Assembly: GCF_000189635.1 (NCBI RefSeq) | Contig: NW_002476192.1 | Location: 1-64,000, forward strand | DNA length: 64,000 nucleotides | Origin: Tetrahymena thermophila SB210 | Lineage: Eukaryota > Ciliophora > Oligohymenophorea > Hymenostomatida > Tetrahymenidae | Direction of reading: 5' to 3' | In this document: one piece after another, positions 1-12,000 of the stretch | Layout of the letters: each line of letters begins with the position of its first letter | Position numbering within the stretch: position 1 is the stretch's first letter | Position numbers and translations under genes: made by a program | Notes under the pieces: generated by a model | Database searches by the model: none | Told to the model about the DNA's origin: nothing | What the model saw: only the letters and a program-made list of their open reading frames with translations

Positions 1-305
1 CCCAACCCCAACCCCAACCCCAACCCCAACCCCAACCCCAACCCCAACCCCAACCCCAACCCCAACCCCAACCCCAACCCCAACCCCAACCCCAACCCCA
101 ACCCCAACCCCAACCCCAACCCCAACCCCCAACCCCAACCCCAACCCCAACCCCAACCCCAACCCCAACCCCAACCCCAACCCCAACCCCAACCCCAACC
201 CCAACCCCAACCCCAACCCCAACCCCAACCCCAACCCCAACCCCAACCCCAACCCCAACCCCAACCCCAACCCCAACCCCAACCCCAACCCCAACCCCAA
301 CCCCA
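1..305. repeat. Telomere, C4A2 repeat tract
   Basis: About 50 tandem copies of CCCCAA run from the first base to about 305, where they break off into unique AT-rich DNA. This is the C-rich strand of a Tetrahymena-type telomere (G4T2 on the other strand), so the window starts at a true macronuclear chromosome end. The tract is regular except for one unit with five C residues at 126-130, which shifts the register by one base. The uniform C4A2 units, without C3A3 units mixed in, argue for Tetrahymena rather than Paramecium. Confidence 0.98.
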
Positions 306-1421
306 ATTAACTCCTAAAATTTTTATAACATTTACAATATGCTTTATGTGAAAAATATTATTATTCAATAATAACACTTCAAAAAGCAAAAATTAAATCA
401 TAAAAACTGTTAAGAATAAAAAAACTTACATAAAATTGAGAAAAATTATTTTCATTTTGTTTATCTGACTTCCCACTAAAGCAGGAGTAAATTTATTTTT
501 CAGAGATAAAAACATATATGATGATATTAGTGCTGGATATACTCAACATTACTGTGAACTGATTTACATTTTAGAAATTAATAAATATTTTTAGTTTTAA
601 AACTTTAATTTTTTTTTTGGTGTTGAATTTAATTATCTAAGATTTTTTAATTTAATTTTTTAAAAACGAAAATTAGGTATATATTACTAGATAGTCTTTA
701 TACTAGTAATTAATTTTAATGTAGATAAATATTAAATGAATTATATCTTTTATAGAAAAATATTAATTTATTATAATAAATATAATTACTATTTATCAAA
801 AACACTTAATTACTTTCAAAAATTTTGTAGGTAATTTTTATATTTACAAAATAAATTAATACTTTGTCTAATACCAGTCAATCTCTTAGTATCCATGTAT
901 TTATATAATATTTATAAAGTGATTATCTTTAAATTCGTCTACTTATTTATATATTACATTTAATTAGAAGAAAACTACTTTAAATTAATGCTTTTAATGA
1001 TTATTAATTTATATGTATGTTATAGTGATATTTTTTTGCAATAAATGTAATAAAATGAATAGATAGATAGATAAATAGGTATGTATATCTTTGAAGATTT
1101 TTGAATAAAGACAAAAACAAATAAATTAATAAATAAATAAACAAATAATTTGGAGAATCTAAGTAAATATTAAATTATTTTTGATTGAAAAAATGATATG
1201 GAAATAAAAAGAAGTATTAAATGTATAGAAGATTTAATCAATACAAGCAAATTATATTATGTAAAAAGTAATGAATGCTTAGAGAATATAATGAAAAAAT
1301 ATATATACATATATAAAAGATAGTGAAGATAGCTGAATAATTAATAACCGATTTCAATTAATTAATCAAAATTTAAATAATTGAAATAAAATTCAATCGA
1401 CCAATAAAATTAAAATAAAAA
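306..1421. other. Subtelomeric spacer, no gene seen
   Basis: This is AT-rich, non-coding-looking DNA between the telomere and the first gene. It has many TGA triplets in all frames. Short simple repeats occur (GATA-type units near 1060-1075; AAAT-type units near 1120-1145). A slightly less AT-rich patch at about 468-550 shows no recognisable gene. No telomere-like repeats recur inside it. The last part is presumably the promoter and 5' UTR of the gene starting at 1422. Confidence 0.7.
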
Positions 1422-4400
1422 ATGAATAGTATTATCTTAAGATATAAAAACAAAACAAAGAAATTAGGATTTAGATCAAAGCTCTCTGCTGAAGATCTAT
1501 CATATTTAATTGCAAACCATTATGATATAAAGGGTAAAATTTTGGGCTTGAAGGATACGTCAGGTAAATATTGATTGTTTCTTTTTTATCAAATTTGTTT
1601 TTTCAACATCATAATCTATCTATTTACTAATAAAATAACTAGATAACTTCTATTAAATTAAAACATTTTGCAATAGCAACTTGCTTAAACCTAATGAAGT
1701 CTATCATGTTATTGTAGAATAAAACGAGGTCTCTTAATTGAATACATAGTCTACACAAAAGAATCCTTCTTCTTCAATTCGTAATAGCAGCATTCACCAA
1801 AGTTCTGAACCTGTATAAAAGCATATTTAATAGTCAGAATTTAGATATTAAAATAGCCAATCTCATCATAAAAATTAGTATTCTTAAAACCTTTACAATG
1901 CAAATAATTAGCAAGGATAGTTATGTCTTTCTAGCATGATTACAGTAGTTAATAATTTCAAAGTTTGGGAAGAAAATTTCTAGGATCCTTAGGAAGATCG
2001 CACAAGTGTAATAGCTTTAATAGAAGATAAGGACTATCTACACTCTCTTGATCCTATAGTCAATAATAGCTTAGTTAATTCATTTAATAACGAATGGGTA
2101 AATGTTATGAATAGTCTTGCAGATAGTTATGGTGACAGAGTTGATTATTTTTGTTGTAATGTAAAAAGCAAAGAAGAAATTCAAAACTTTAAAGTTTTTC
2201 CTTCTGTGATTGTTTATAAAGGGGGATAAAAGGTTATGGAAATATCTCTTTAAAATTAAGCCAAAACAATTTTAAGATTGCTTGAACGCTTTTTGAATAC
2301 TGCTTCTGGCATGCTTGCTTAATCAGGCTAAATTGCGAGCAGCCACTTCCCTTAAAATTAACATGCACAAGCTTTACTACTGATGGAGCAGTCAGTTCAG
2401 TAAACTGATTTTGATACAGGAGATATAATTACTATTCCTGCAAATATCCCTGATCAACGTGAACTGCTTAACTTACTTGATGTATATCACTCAAACAACT
2501 AAATTACTACACTTGATTACTTTATTTTTAAGTGCAAAATACTTGAAAAGTTTGATTTATTTATGAGAGGATACTACGAGGTATATAGGTAAATATAAAA
2601 TAATTATTAAAAAACAAAAGATTTCATTCAATCAATAATTTTTATTGTTAAATTAGCGAATTTGATTAGAATTCTTTTAAAGACTACTTGCTTTAGGTAG
2701 CTAACTAGCAAAATAACCAAGAAAAATTGGATGTAGAAAATAACAACAGCAAAACTAACAACTAGTAAATTAGTATTTTTTAAAAGCTAAAAAAAATTTA
2801 CAAAATTTATTAAAAAAAAGATTTGAGAATAAGAATTTCTAAAATAACAGACCTCAAAGTTCTGCTTAACCTCAACACTCAGGAGCTAGAAGAACTCCAA
2901 GTAGACAATAAACGAGCAATTTCGGATCTGATTCTAAACTAGGATTGTAAGTTATTTTACATATAAATAAATAATTTTATTAAAATGTTAACAAAAAAAG
3001 CTCTTAAGAATAATTAATGAAAGCTGTTATAGAGCTTGAAACAGGAAACTTACTTGAAATGCCAATCTTAACTCAAATAAAGAAATTAATATTAGCAGAA
3101 AACCAAGAAATTATTTCAATAGTCGAAGGATATCTGTCTAATTCTTATAACAAAAATTCTTTGAGGTATTATTTTTGAATGCAGGAAATTTTTAATTAAA
3201 CCATAATAAAATATTTTTAATAGCGAAAAATTGAAGAAATATATTATTTAAACAAACCACTTTGATAGACCAACTAGTCCTTGGCCTAAAAAAGAAAAAG
3301 TTATCTAAATGTTCTAAAACATTGTCTCAAAAAATTATCTCACAGAGAAAGAAGTTGAAATTTTAAAAATTCTGATTGAAAGCAATAATTAATTATTAAT
3401 GGGAACTTTTTCTGATGGTAGACTCTAAGATGAGCTAGTTAAGAGTTTAAAAAGAATAGCTTCCTAATACATAAAGAGCTAAGAAAATACCAATTAATCC
3501 ATTTAGCAAAGAAGTGCAAATTAAAGTGGAGATTTAAAAGCCATGAAAAACTTTGAAAATATAAAAGTGAATAACTTCTTCTAGCAGTAATAACAATTTT
3601 AATAAATTCCAGATGATCAAGAAAATCAAAATTTGTAACAAGATTACAAAAAGGAATATTTAAACAAGAAATTAGATTTTTAAAATAGTGGTGACAATTA
3701 GCAAAGTTAAGATGAGCTATAAATATAAAATATTGCAAATCAGTATTTAGATGTATAGGGAAGTGATTAAAAGCAAAAAAGAATCCCATAATACAACAAC
3801 GCTCATTAATCTTCCTCTTCTTCTGCATAGTTTGCTAACATCCAAAGATAATTTTTATCTGCTTCACCAGTTATTGACAATTCAAAATAGAAGTAGGTAG
3901 TGGAAAATCAACCTCATTTTAGAGCTGAAGAAAATGAGGACTCTCCTCTCCATACAATTTAATTACACCAATAGCTAAACTAAGGAAGCAGTGGACCAAA
4001 GCCTACAAATTTATATAGCATAATTAACAGTAGCAACAACAATAACAACAATATTAACAATGACTTTTAATACAATAATAGTGAATAATTATAAAAGAAA
4101 TTAGATTAAATAACAAATAGCCAATAACAATCTAATGATGATTTGTAAATATTCAACTCGAATGCAGGATAGTTAAGTAAAGAAACCTAGCCAGTATAAT
4201 AAAACTAAATCCAAAATATTGCATAAATTGTATACAAGTAGTAAAACGATGAAAAAAATAAATTAGAAAATACAGACACCGAAGAAGATCTATAAAATTT
4301 ACAAGACAATTAAAGAGATGGTGATGATGATGGATTAGATGAAGATGAGTTTAACTAAACAAATACCTATTTGGAATTCATGGATGATCATATAGATTAA

Positions 4401-4613
4401 TTTAATCCTGAAGACTTTGGTATAGATTAAATAAAAATATAAAATACTTATTTTATTTTTAACATAAAAGGTATGGCTGTCTATTTATTAAATTAATAAA
4501 ATGAAGATATTTTGCAACTCTTTGAAGAAATTACCCAACACAATCAGCTATCAAACGCTACTTATGTAACATAATACACTCTAAATAACATCTTTAAAAA
4601 TAATTTAATTTGA
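1422..4613 (+). CDS. Thioredoxin-fold-like protein with Q/N-rich tail
   Basis: Read in the ciliate code from ATG 1422 (MNSIILRYKNKTKK...) to TGA 4611-4613. Likely introns are 1564-1642, 2589-2656, 2947-3000 and 3166-3223; each joins exons in phase. Around residues 130-210 the protein looks thioredoxin-like: a VDYFCCNV strand followed by FKVFPSVIVYKGG, which resembles the cis-proline strand and turn of thioredoxins. No CxxC redox site is visible, so a redox role is doubtful. A mostly helical middle section follows, then a long tail rich in Gln, Asn and Ser with an acidic stretch near 4310-4350. Between 2657 and 2946 the frame changes. An intron at 2697-2771 restores it, and so would one extra A in the A8 run at 2789-2796. 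I cannot assign a function. That this is a gene is fairly sure; the thioredoxin link is tentative. Confidence 0.75.
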
Positions 4614-4623
4614 AAAGAGTATC

Positions 4624-7533
4624 ATGCCCATCAAAATTATGGTCTCAAGCAAATTTAAAGATGTTTTAAACAAGCACTTTAAATCAGAAGAAGTTTATCT
4701 TATAGAAGCAAACAAGTAAGTTGTAACAACTTCAATATTCGCAGTTTATCAGGTTTTTTTTTTTTTAATAAAAGTATAAAAATATAATATAAATCATCAT
4801 TAATTAAGAACAGCAAAACAAAATTTTCTTTTATTTTCTAATCTTAATATTTTTAATTTTTAAAAATAAAATTTTTAAATATTTGTTATTAATTTTTGAG
4901 GATTTATTTATGGTATATTTATTAATTTATTATTTTATTTTACTTATTTAATTATTTTTTTGTAGTCTTTTAGAGTTTAATCTGATTTAGATGCTTTCAT
5001 ATAAAACTTGAAATTAGCTGTTATGAAAGATTAGACTCGTAAGCAATCTCTTGATGAGTCAGATGATGAATTGAGCTCTAACCGCTAAGCTGGAAGCATA
5101 TTTAAAGGGTACCAAGAAAAAATACACCCTGATGAAATACTCTAAGAAAGTAATGCTATATCTCCTATAGATTAATCTATAGCAAATCTTGCAAAGTAAA
5201 ATTTCATTTTTTTGTAGACAATAGTAATGTATGAATATTATAGCAATTAGCATTACATCCAAGATAACTAGCCTTCTTTTTCAAACCAATAAAATTACTA
5301 CTAGTAGTCTAGCGATAGTAATGCCAAACCTGTTTAGAATTCTGCTGAATTCTCTTACAGACCTCAAGAAGCCAAATAGGAACATGAATAAAATATATAA
5401 GAAAGAAATAACAATCAAGGAGCTAAAAAAGCTGGTTTAATTAGCCTTCACAATGCTCAATCAGAAACTGAAATTTAAGCCAGACCTCTCACTAATGAAA
5501 GTTCCGATTCTTCAATTAGAAAGAGATTGAGAACTGAATCTCTTCAAGTTGAAACAAATGCTAAATTTTCTCCTAGAAATAAGAAGCAATAATCTAGTAA
5601 TAAATTTTAACTTATCTTATATTTTTTTGTATAAAAAAATGTTAACTAAAATATTTTAATTAATCCTAATAAAGAAAAATCAAACAGCCCTGATAGATAA
5701 GACTCCTCTTAATCTCAAAAGGAAGAGGAAAAGGAAAAATCAATTAGATCTCCGACTGGATAATCCTAATTTAAGTACTAAATAAATCAGCAATAATCTT
5801 AGTAGTAGCCTGTTTTCGGTTTAATTAATTTGAAGAAATTGTAGTAAATTAATGTCGAAGTTTAGAACACCGGCATGAATGTTTAAGATAATGATTTAAA
5901 TGAAATCTTATCACATGAAATTAGTGAATTCTATTGCTCATATATTTATAATGAGAATGATAGAATTTATGATGAAATAGTGAACCTCTCAACTACTACC
6001 ACTAACCCACTTAATAAAAAAGTCCTTGAAGTGTTTAGCATATTATATTAAGTCGTAAAATATAAATTAATAGTATAATTTTATTTGACTATTTATTTTT
6101 AAAGAATGATTTAGATGTTATCGATATTATTGAAGATTACAAAGAATAAAGAAATCTATAAATTGTTAAAGAAAAACTTACAAATGTTGCAAAAAACAAA
6201 AAAAGAAGCTGTTATTCATCCATCCAATCAGTTAATAATAAGATTGGAAAATTCAATCTTTTCAAAAGACTACTAAAGATAATTGAGGTATATTATTTAT
6301 TTATTTATTAATAATTTTTTTGAATAACAAATAATAATAATTTTAAATAAAATAATTTAGAAATAGTATTAATCTGAATAAGTAGATTTCTATGTTCAAC
6401 AATATCTATTCTTGCATGATGATGTAGTGACCTTAGCTGCATTTGAAGCTTATTGCATAAATAGTATATATAATTATATATTTTACTTTAAGATTTTTAC
6501 TAATAATTTTTTTTATTATAGAAAACTGGAGAGAATTTGTTGAAAATCTTGTTTTGATTGGAAAGATGAGTTTGATTAAATTCAATTTAGTAAATAATTT
6601 TTAAATTCAAATATTAAAAAGCTAATAATAATTCAATAATAAATAGAATTAAACAGAAATATCAAAATTAAATCAATACGTTTTAGATCAACTTTACATT
6701 ATTTATGCATATGGAAGATATTTAAGAAGTGAAGAAAAGAAGGATTTAGAAATTATCATAAAGCAGGATCAAGAAAATTGCCACATCTAATCATTAGTAA
6801 ATGAATACGATGCTGGAGTAATAGATTAAGGAGAGTTAGTTGATGGTATATGCAAATACGCAAAAGAAATTTCTAATAGTATATTTTAAGCTCATATCCA
6901 AATGATTATTAAAACAATTAATTTTTTTTTTGATAAAATAGGCTTAAGAAAAGATGAATACTTTTTAAAAATGAAATATAGTTGTCCTAGTATTGAAGAA
7001 AGAGAAGAGTTAAAAAAAGTAGTTGAATAATATAGAAATGATTTATAAGAAAGAGAAATCACTAATTTAGAACTTTTTAATCAACTCATTTACTCTGCCA
7101 ATAAAAATTTATTAGGAGCTCTTTGTTTACATGACTACATGAAAGACAAGGAAGATTTCTTAGAGAATCTAGCTATGATATATCATTACGAAACATCAAG
7201 TAAATTATTATCCTATTATAAAAATGAATCACTTAAATATATATATTATTTTATTTTAGATGATATGAAGAGAGTTATTAAAGAGTTTTCAAGAATTAAT
7301 AAATGGGATCAAAATCAAGTAAAGAAAGAATTTATTTTTTTTGTAAAAATATAAATTTTATTTTATCAAAATAGGTCAAATTTTTAATACAAAAAGTAGA
7401 TGATGATGAACCTGTCTTAATGGGAGCTTACTATCACTATAAGAAGAATGAAGTTGATAAAGATGAAAAATTAGAACTAAAAGAAACATTTGAATTATAT
7501 TTAAAGAGCTAATACAAATATTATAATTAATGA
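4624..7533 (+). CDS. Uncharacterised protein, disordered N half, helical C half
   Basis: Starts at ATG 4624 (MPIKIMVSSKFKDVLNKHF), ten bases after the previous gene's stop, and ends at TGA 7531-7533. The first third is rich in Gln, Ser and Asn (about 4990-5610). After one or more introns near 5610-5660, a charged segment and then a mainly helical region follow (about 5870-7500), with motifs such as NDLDVIDIIEDYKE and HDDVVTLAAFEAYCI. Further introns are likely near 6055-6104, 6287-6360, 6466-6520 and 7322-7373. I recognise no family. The very short spacing from the upstream gene leaves open that the two form one transcript or one gene; the TGA at 4611 and the fresh ATG favour two. Exon borders are approximate, and the first intron's donor (4716, or a later GT) is unresolved. 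Confidence 0.65.
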
Positions 7534-9071
7534 TTTAAAAGCTTGCAAAAAATTTCTTTTGATAAAAATGAATAAAATTCATATGTTTTAAAATATTTTT
7601 CATTGTGTTCATCTATCGATTTATTATTTTAAAATTTAATTTGATTCAAAATTTTCCTTCTATTTTTCTAATACCTTTATTTTTTAAGTGATATTTTATG
7701 TTTTTCAATTAAGTGGGCATAAATAAATATTTGAATTATGAATTTTAAAATCAAATATGTTTGTTTGATTAAACAAACATATGTAACTAAATAATTGTTT
7801 CTATAAAATATAATAAGATAACCAATTAGGCATTTTAATCTAATTAATTAATTTCTTTGCTTTTTCTATTTATTTTAACTAATTTAGTTTATCATCTTCT
7901 CTTTATTTTCTTTTGGGTTATTATAAATATGGATTAGTAATAAATATAATTAGAAATTTATATCATTATAATAATTTATTTTTAATATTATTATAATTTC
8001 TCATTGAATCTTATAATATGTCTGTGTTAACTAATTCATAAAAGATAGATTTTATAATTTAATATATTTTGTATTAATTTTATTAATAAAAAAAGTATAT
8101 AAGGTAATATTTTTAGTATTTCACACTAAAAAGTTTTTTTTTTTTTTTACAATAAAAAATAGAATTCTTTTCATGATTTTTCAAAAATGGCTTTAATATA
8201 ACGTGTTCTTTATTTATGAGGAATTACGGTAAATAATTTAATTGTTTTTCTTTAATTAGTAAGTACAATATTAAAACAAAAAAATTAAACTAATAGAAAA
8301 CTTATAATTAGATATAAATAAACTAAAACAGGAGCGAATCAGCATTAAATAAAATAAAATAATAGAATAAATATGCTTGAGAAACATTTTAAAGGAATAA
8401 ATAAAATCTAATAATATTAGAAGTCAAAGAGATAATCTGAAATATTATTACTATACTTAAAATTTGAGTATTCTTACAATATATTCATATAGCCTTAAAA
8501 ATTAACCATCCCAAAAGCGTTTATGCATTTGATAGAAAATTAAAAATAAATTATTTGCATGTGAAATTGTTAATGTTACATGAAAATTGTGAATTCAATA
8601 ACTTTAAAATTATAGGAAAAAAAGACTAGATGAGCTGACCACTAGTTATAAATAGAGTATTAAGACAGATTGAAATAAAAATTAATTTAAATAAAAAAAA
8701 CGAAAAAAAATATTAAGAGCTGAATAGGATTTATTTTAGGTTTGTTAGGCTTTTTTATTATTTATTGAATTTGTATTAAAATATATTTGGCAGATAGAAA
8801 GTCAATTAGAAAAGTAATAAAAATTTTAAAGACAAAATCAAAAAGCCTATTTATAAACAATTTTTGTATATAATTTAAAGAAAAACATAATTTAGGAGAG
8901 TTCTCTCTTTATCTAAATAGATTAAATAAATTAATAAGGAGAATATAAAATATTCTTAAATATCATTAAGGTAGCAGTTTTGTTTAAATTCAAATACGCA
9001 CACACACAGACACACATATACCACAAGCAAGTTACAAATATTAGAGTAGAATCTTATCTCAGATAAATAGT
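7534..9071. other. Intergenic region, no gene seen
   Basis: About 1.5 kb of AT-rich DNA without a sustained open frame in the ciliate code. It contains a perfect 12-bp inverted repeat (7755-7782), several homopolymer T and A runs, and a short CA-rich stretch at about 8998-9016. The right end presumably holds the promoter and leader of the phosphodiesterase gene. Confidence 0.65.
7755..7782. repeat. Perfect 12-bp inverted repeat
   Basis: ATATGTTTGTTT, a four-base GATT spacer, then AAACAAACATAT. The arms are perfectly complementary, so a 12-bp hairpin with a 4-base loop can form. It lies about 220 bp downstream of the TGA of the preceding gene. It could be a 3'-UTR hairpin, a protein-binding palindrome, or chance in AT-rich sequence. 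Confidence 0.8.
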
Positions 9072-12000
9072 ATGGAAGACATTAAATAAAGGATATCCTA
9101 AACCGAACCAAATTCATCAATAAATCTGCAATAGATAGATACAACACTTTCTGATTGTTTTTACTAAGCCCTAAAAGAACTTAAGAATGAAAATTAATTA
9201 AGCGAAGAACACAAAAAGAATGCAAAAATCCAGCTCATCGAAAATAATAGAGAGCTTCTTCAATTACTCTTTAATTCCAAGGGCGATCTTAAAATTATGA
9301 AAGAAAATGTTATTAAATTCATAAAAAGCCACTTTTAAATGCCACCAAGAGCTATGAAAGAGAGTAGTTTTTCTTCAAATTCATCGTTGTTGGAAGTTTA
9401 AATTTCGCGTAATTCTGGCAAAAGTCCCTCGAATATCTCCTCTCAAGTAAAATTGAATTTCATTTAATTAAACATAAATATTTGACAGCTTGTTGAAGAA
9501 TTATTTTTATCTACATAATTAATTTGTAGTTAGTTTTAAATAAAATATCGTATCATGAAAATTTTTATCGCTATTTTTCGAAAGCGCATTTCAACAAAGA
9601 AAAAATATTAAGAATAAATTGTTCATAACTCACTTGAATAGTCAGTCTCTAAAATTATTTTATTAAAATAAATAAAAGAATAAACCTGAGATAAGCACTT
9701 TCCTTAAATACCTTGAAGATTTATTAACTAATTCTCCTAGTAAACTCAACTAGTATGATAAAAAATAGCTATAAAAGATTTTCAAAAAATTATAGTAAGT
9801 TGTTTTTGATTAGAGTTCTCCTCTTGCACCTTAAAGAAAAAGTCTTAATTCTTCAAATCATAATTTGCTCTCAGCTGGAAATCTTTCACCAGTTAAAAAT
9901 TAATTCTCATCTGAGGATATTTTGTCTCTATACAATATTTACAAATCAATTAAGGTATTTCATATTTCAGATATTTTTAGCAATTAGCTTTATTTGAAAT
10001 GATATTTTAGTAAATTACATTTTTTTTATTAATAAACAAATAAATAATCAGTCTGTTTACAAAGATTTATTGCGTTTGGCTCAGCTCTTTGTGCAAGATA
10101 ACTTAAATAAATAACAAACCTTATATAATGTGAATAAGTTATTAAAGGATTTAATAAATGTAGATTCATTTTGTTTCATTTCTAATCCAAACACTGGCTG
10201 TAACAGCGCTACTCAAGCATAGCCTTAATAGCAGAAGAAATCAAAAGCTGATGAAGGTGGTGCTTTATAATCTATAAGAGTTTCTGAATCTATTATACAA
10301 GAAAATAAGTAATAAAAAGATTAAGATTGGATCTTTTTTGATTCAGAGAGTTATGAAAAAAATTAAAGTGGATATTCTTTTTCAAGCGATACTCTTGCTG
10401 ACGAAATTTCTTAATTGCATTAAGGATTAATAGAACTTAAGGATTTAGATTCTAATACCTTTCCTACAATCATAGCAAAATGTAGTAGCTATAATTCTTA
10501 ATATAAAGCATATGTATACAAATTTTACAACTTAAAAAGCGAGTCTTATGAAATTATATCGCTTAGATATGAGAACGAAATCTCTTTCTTTAATGAAAAA
10601 TCCAAAATTATTACGTAAGATTCATTCATTCATTGATTAATTCTTTATTTTATAATCTGAGCCAGCCTTTCAATTGAAACAAATTATATGTGAAGGAAAA
10701 TAAATATTTTCAATAAGAAGAAAAATAAAAAAATACTTAATTAATTAATTCAAATAGGCTGTTAACAATTTAAAATTTGTAATATTAGATTACATTAATG
10801 CAAGAGAAATTTATTACCAATTACTGTAGAATAGGGATGAGGATATATACATACCAACAAAATTTAAATAAAATGAAATTTATTCCCATTAAATATTTTA
10901 AATAAAACAAACACGAAAATTTATTTTAATTAAATTAAACTATCAGTTTAATAAAATATTTTTTAAAATAAAATAGAAATAATTTGGCACTTCCAATATA
11001 TCAGAATTAGGCATTCACATATTTAGGACAGTTTATTGTTAATACTATCTAAAACCTAAACAGTTAGAGTGAATGCTCTTTCTAAATTATAGATTTAAGT
11101 CATACATTCTTGAATTTCGGTAAAAATCTCCTAATAGATTCTTTCCAATAAAAATTAAAATCAACCTTCAAAATAAATACGTAATTTTTACATACATTAA
11201 TGATATTAAACAACAAAAAAATTTCGAATAAATAATACTAAAAGCCATGTAAAATAAATTGATACCAAGGAGAGTAAATCCTAAGATGCTGAGGAAAGAG
11301 CGTCTTTGTTTAAAAACTCTTAGTTAGTTTTAGAAGACGATTATTCAGATATTGTTTTCTAAAGCACAAGTGGAGAGAGTATTTTAAATGATCCTGCATT
11401 ATACACCTTTTTTATAGAAGTAATTAATAAAATTTTTTGTATTTTTGCATATTAAAAAAAATGAATAAATTAAAATTTATTAAAAACAAAGATATCACAT
11501 TATTTTGCTAAATACAAACAATTCCTACTTAAAATGAGCTAAAAAGTGTTTGTGTACAAATACTTTTTGAGAAATTAGTATCAAACATTCTTGGATATAT
11601 CTAAAAAAGGATAACTAAAATTCATTTCGCACTCAAAGTAAACTATCCTTTAATGAAAATATTATTGTTTTTTTTATTTACAATATTTTTTGTGATATTA
11701 ATAAATAGATCCAATTTAGATATAGATTATAATGATATTTAGGAAAGACCACTCAAAATAGAAGATATCTTTAAGAATAATAAAAATTTTATTAAGGAAT
11801 TTTATGAAATTATTGAGTACTTTAAATAGCCACTTGAAGAATAAGAGAAAGTAAACTTGAAGCATCATAAAGAAGAAGAAAACGAAAAGTAAAAAATTTA
11901 GAAAAACGAAAATATACTACCAAATGTTTTGCAATTGTAAGATGAAGATATACCTTTCCAACCATAAAATAGATCTTCAATCTAACAGGAAATTAAAATT

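Noticed and set aside
306-1421. Subtelomeric gene
   Set aside because: No frame longer than expected by chance, and no coding-like composition.
11640-11710. Transmembrane helix MKILLFFLFTIFFVIL in the phosphodiesterase
   Set aside because: The stretch begins with GTAAAC and ends ATAAATAG and fits a normal intron; after removal the flanking exons stay in frame.
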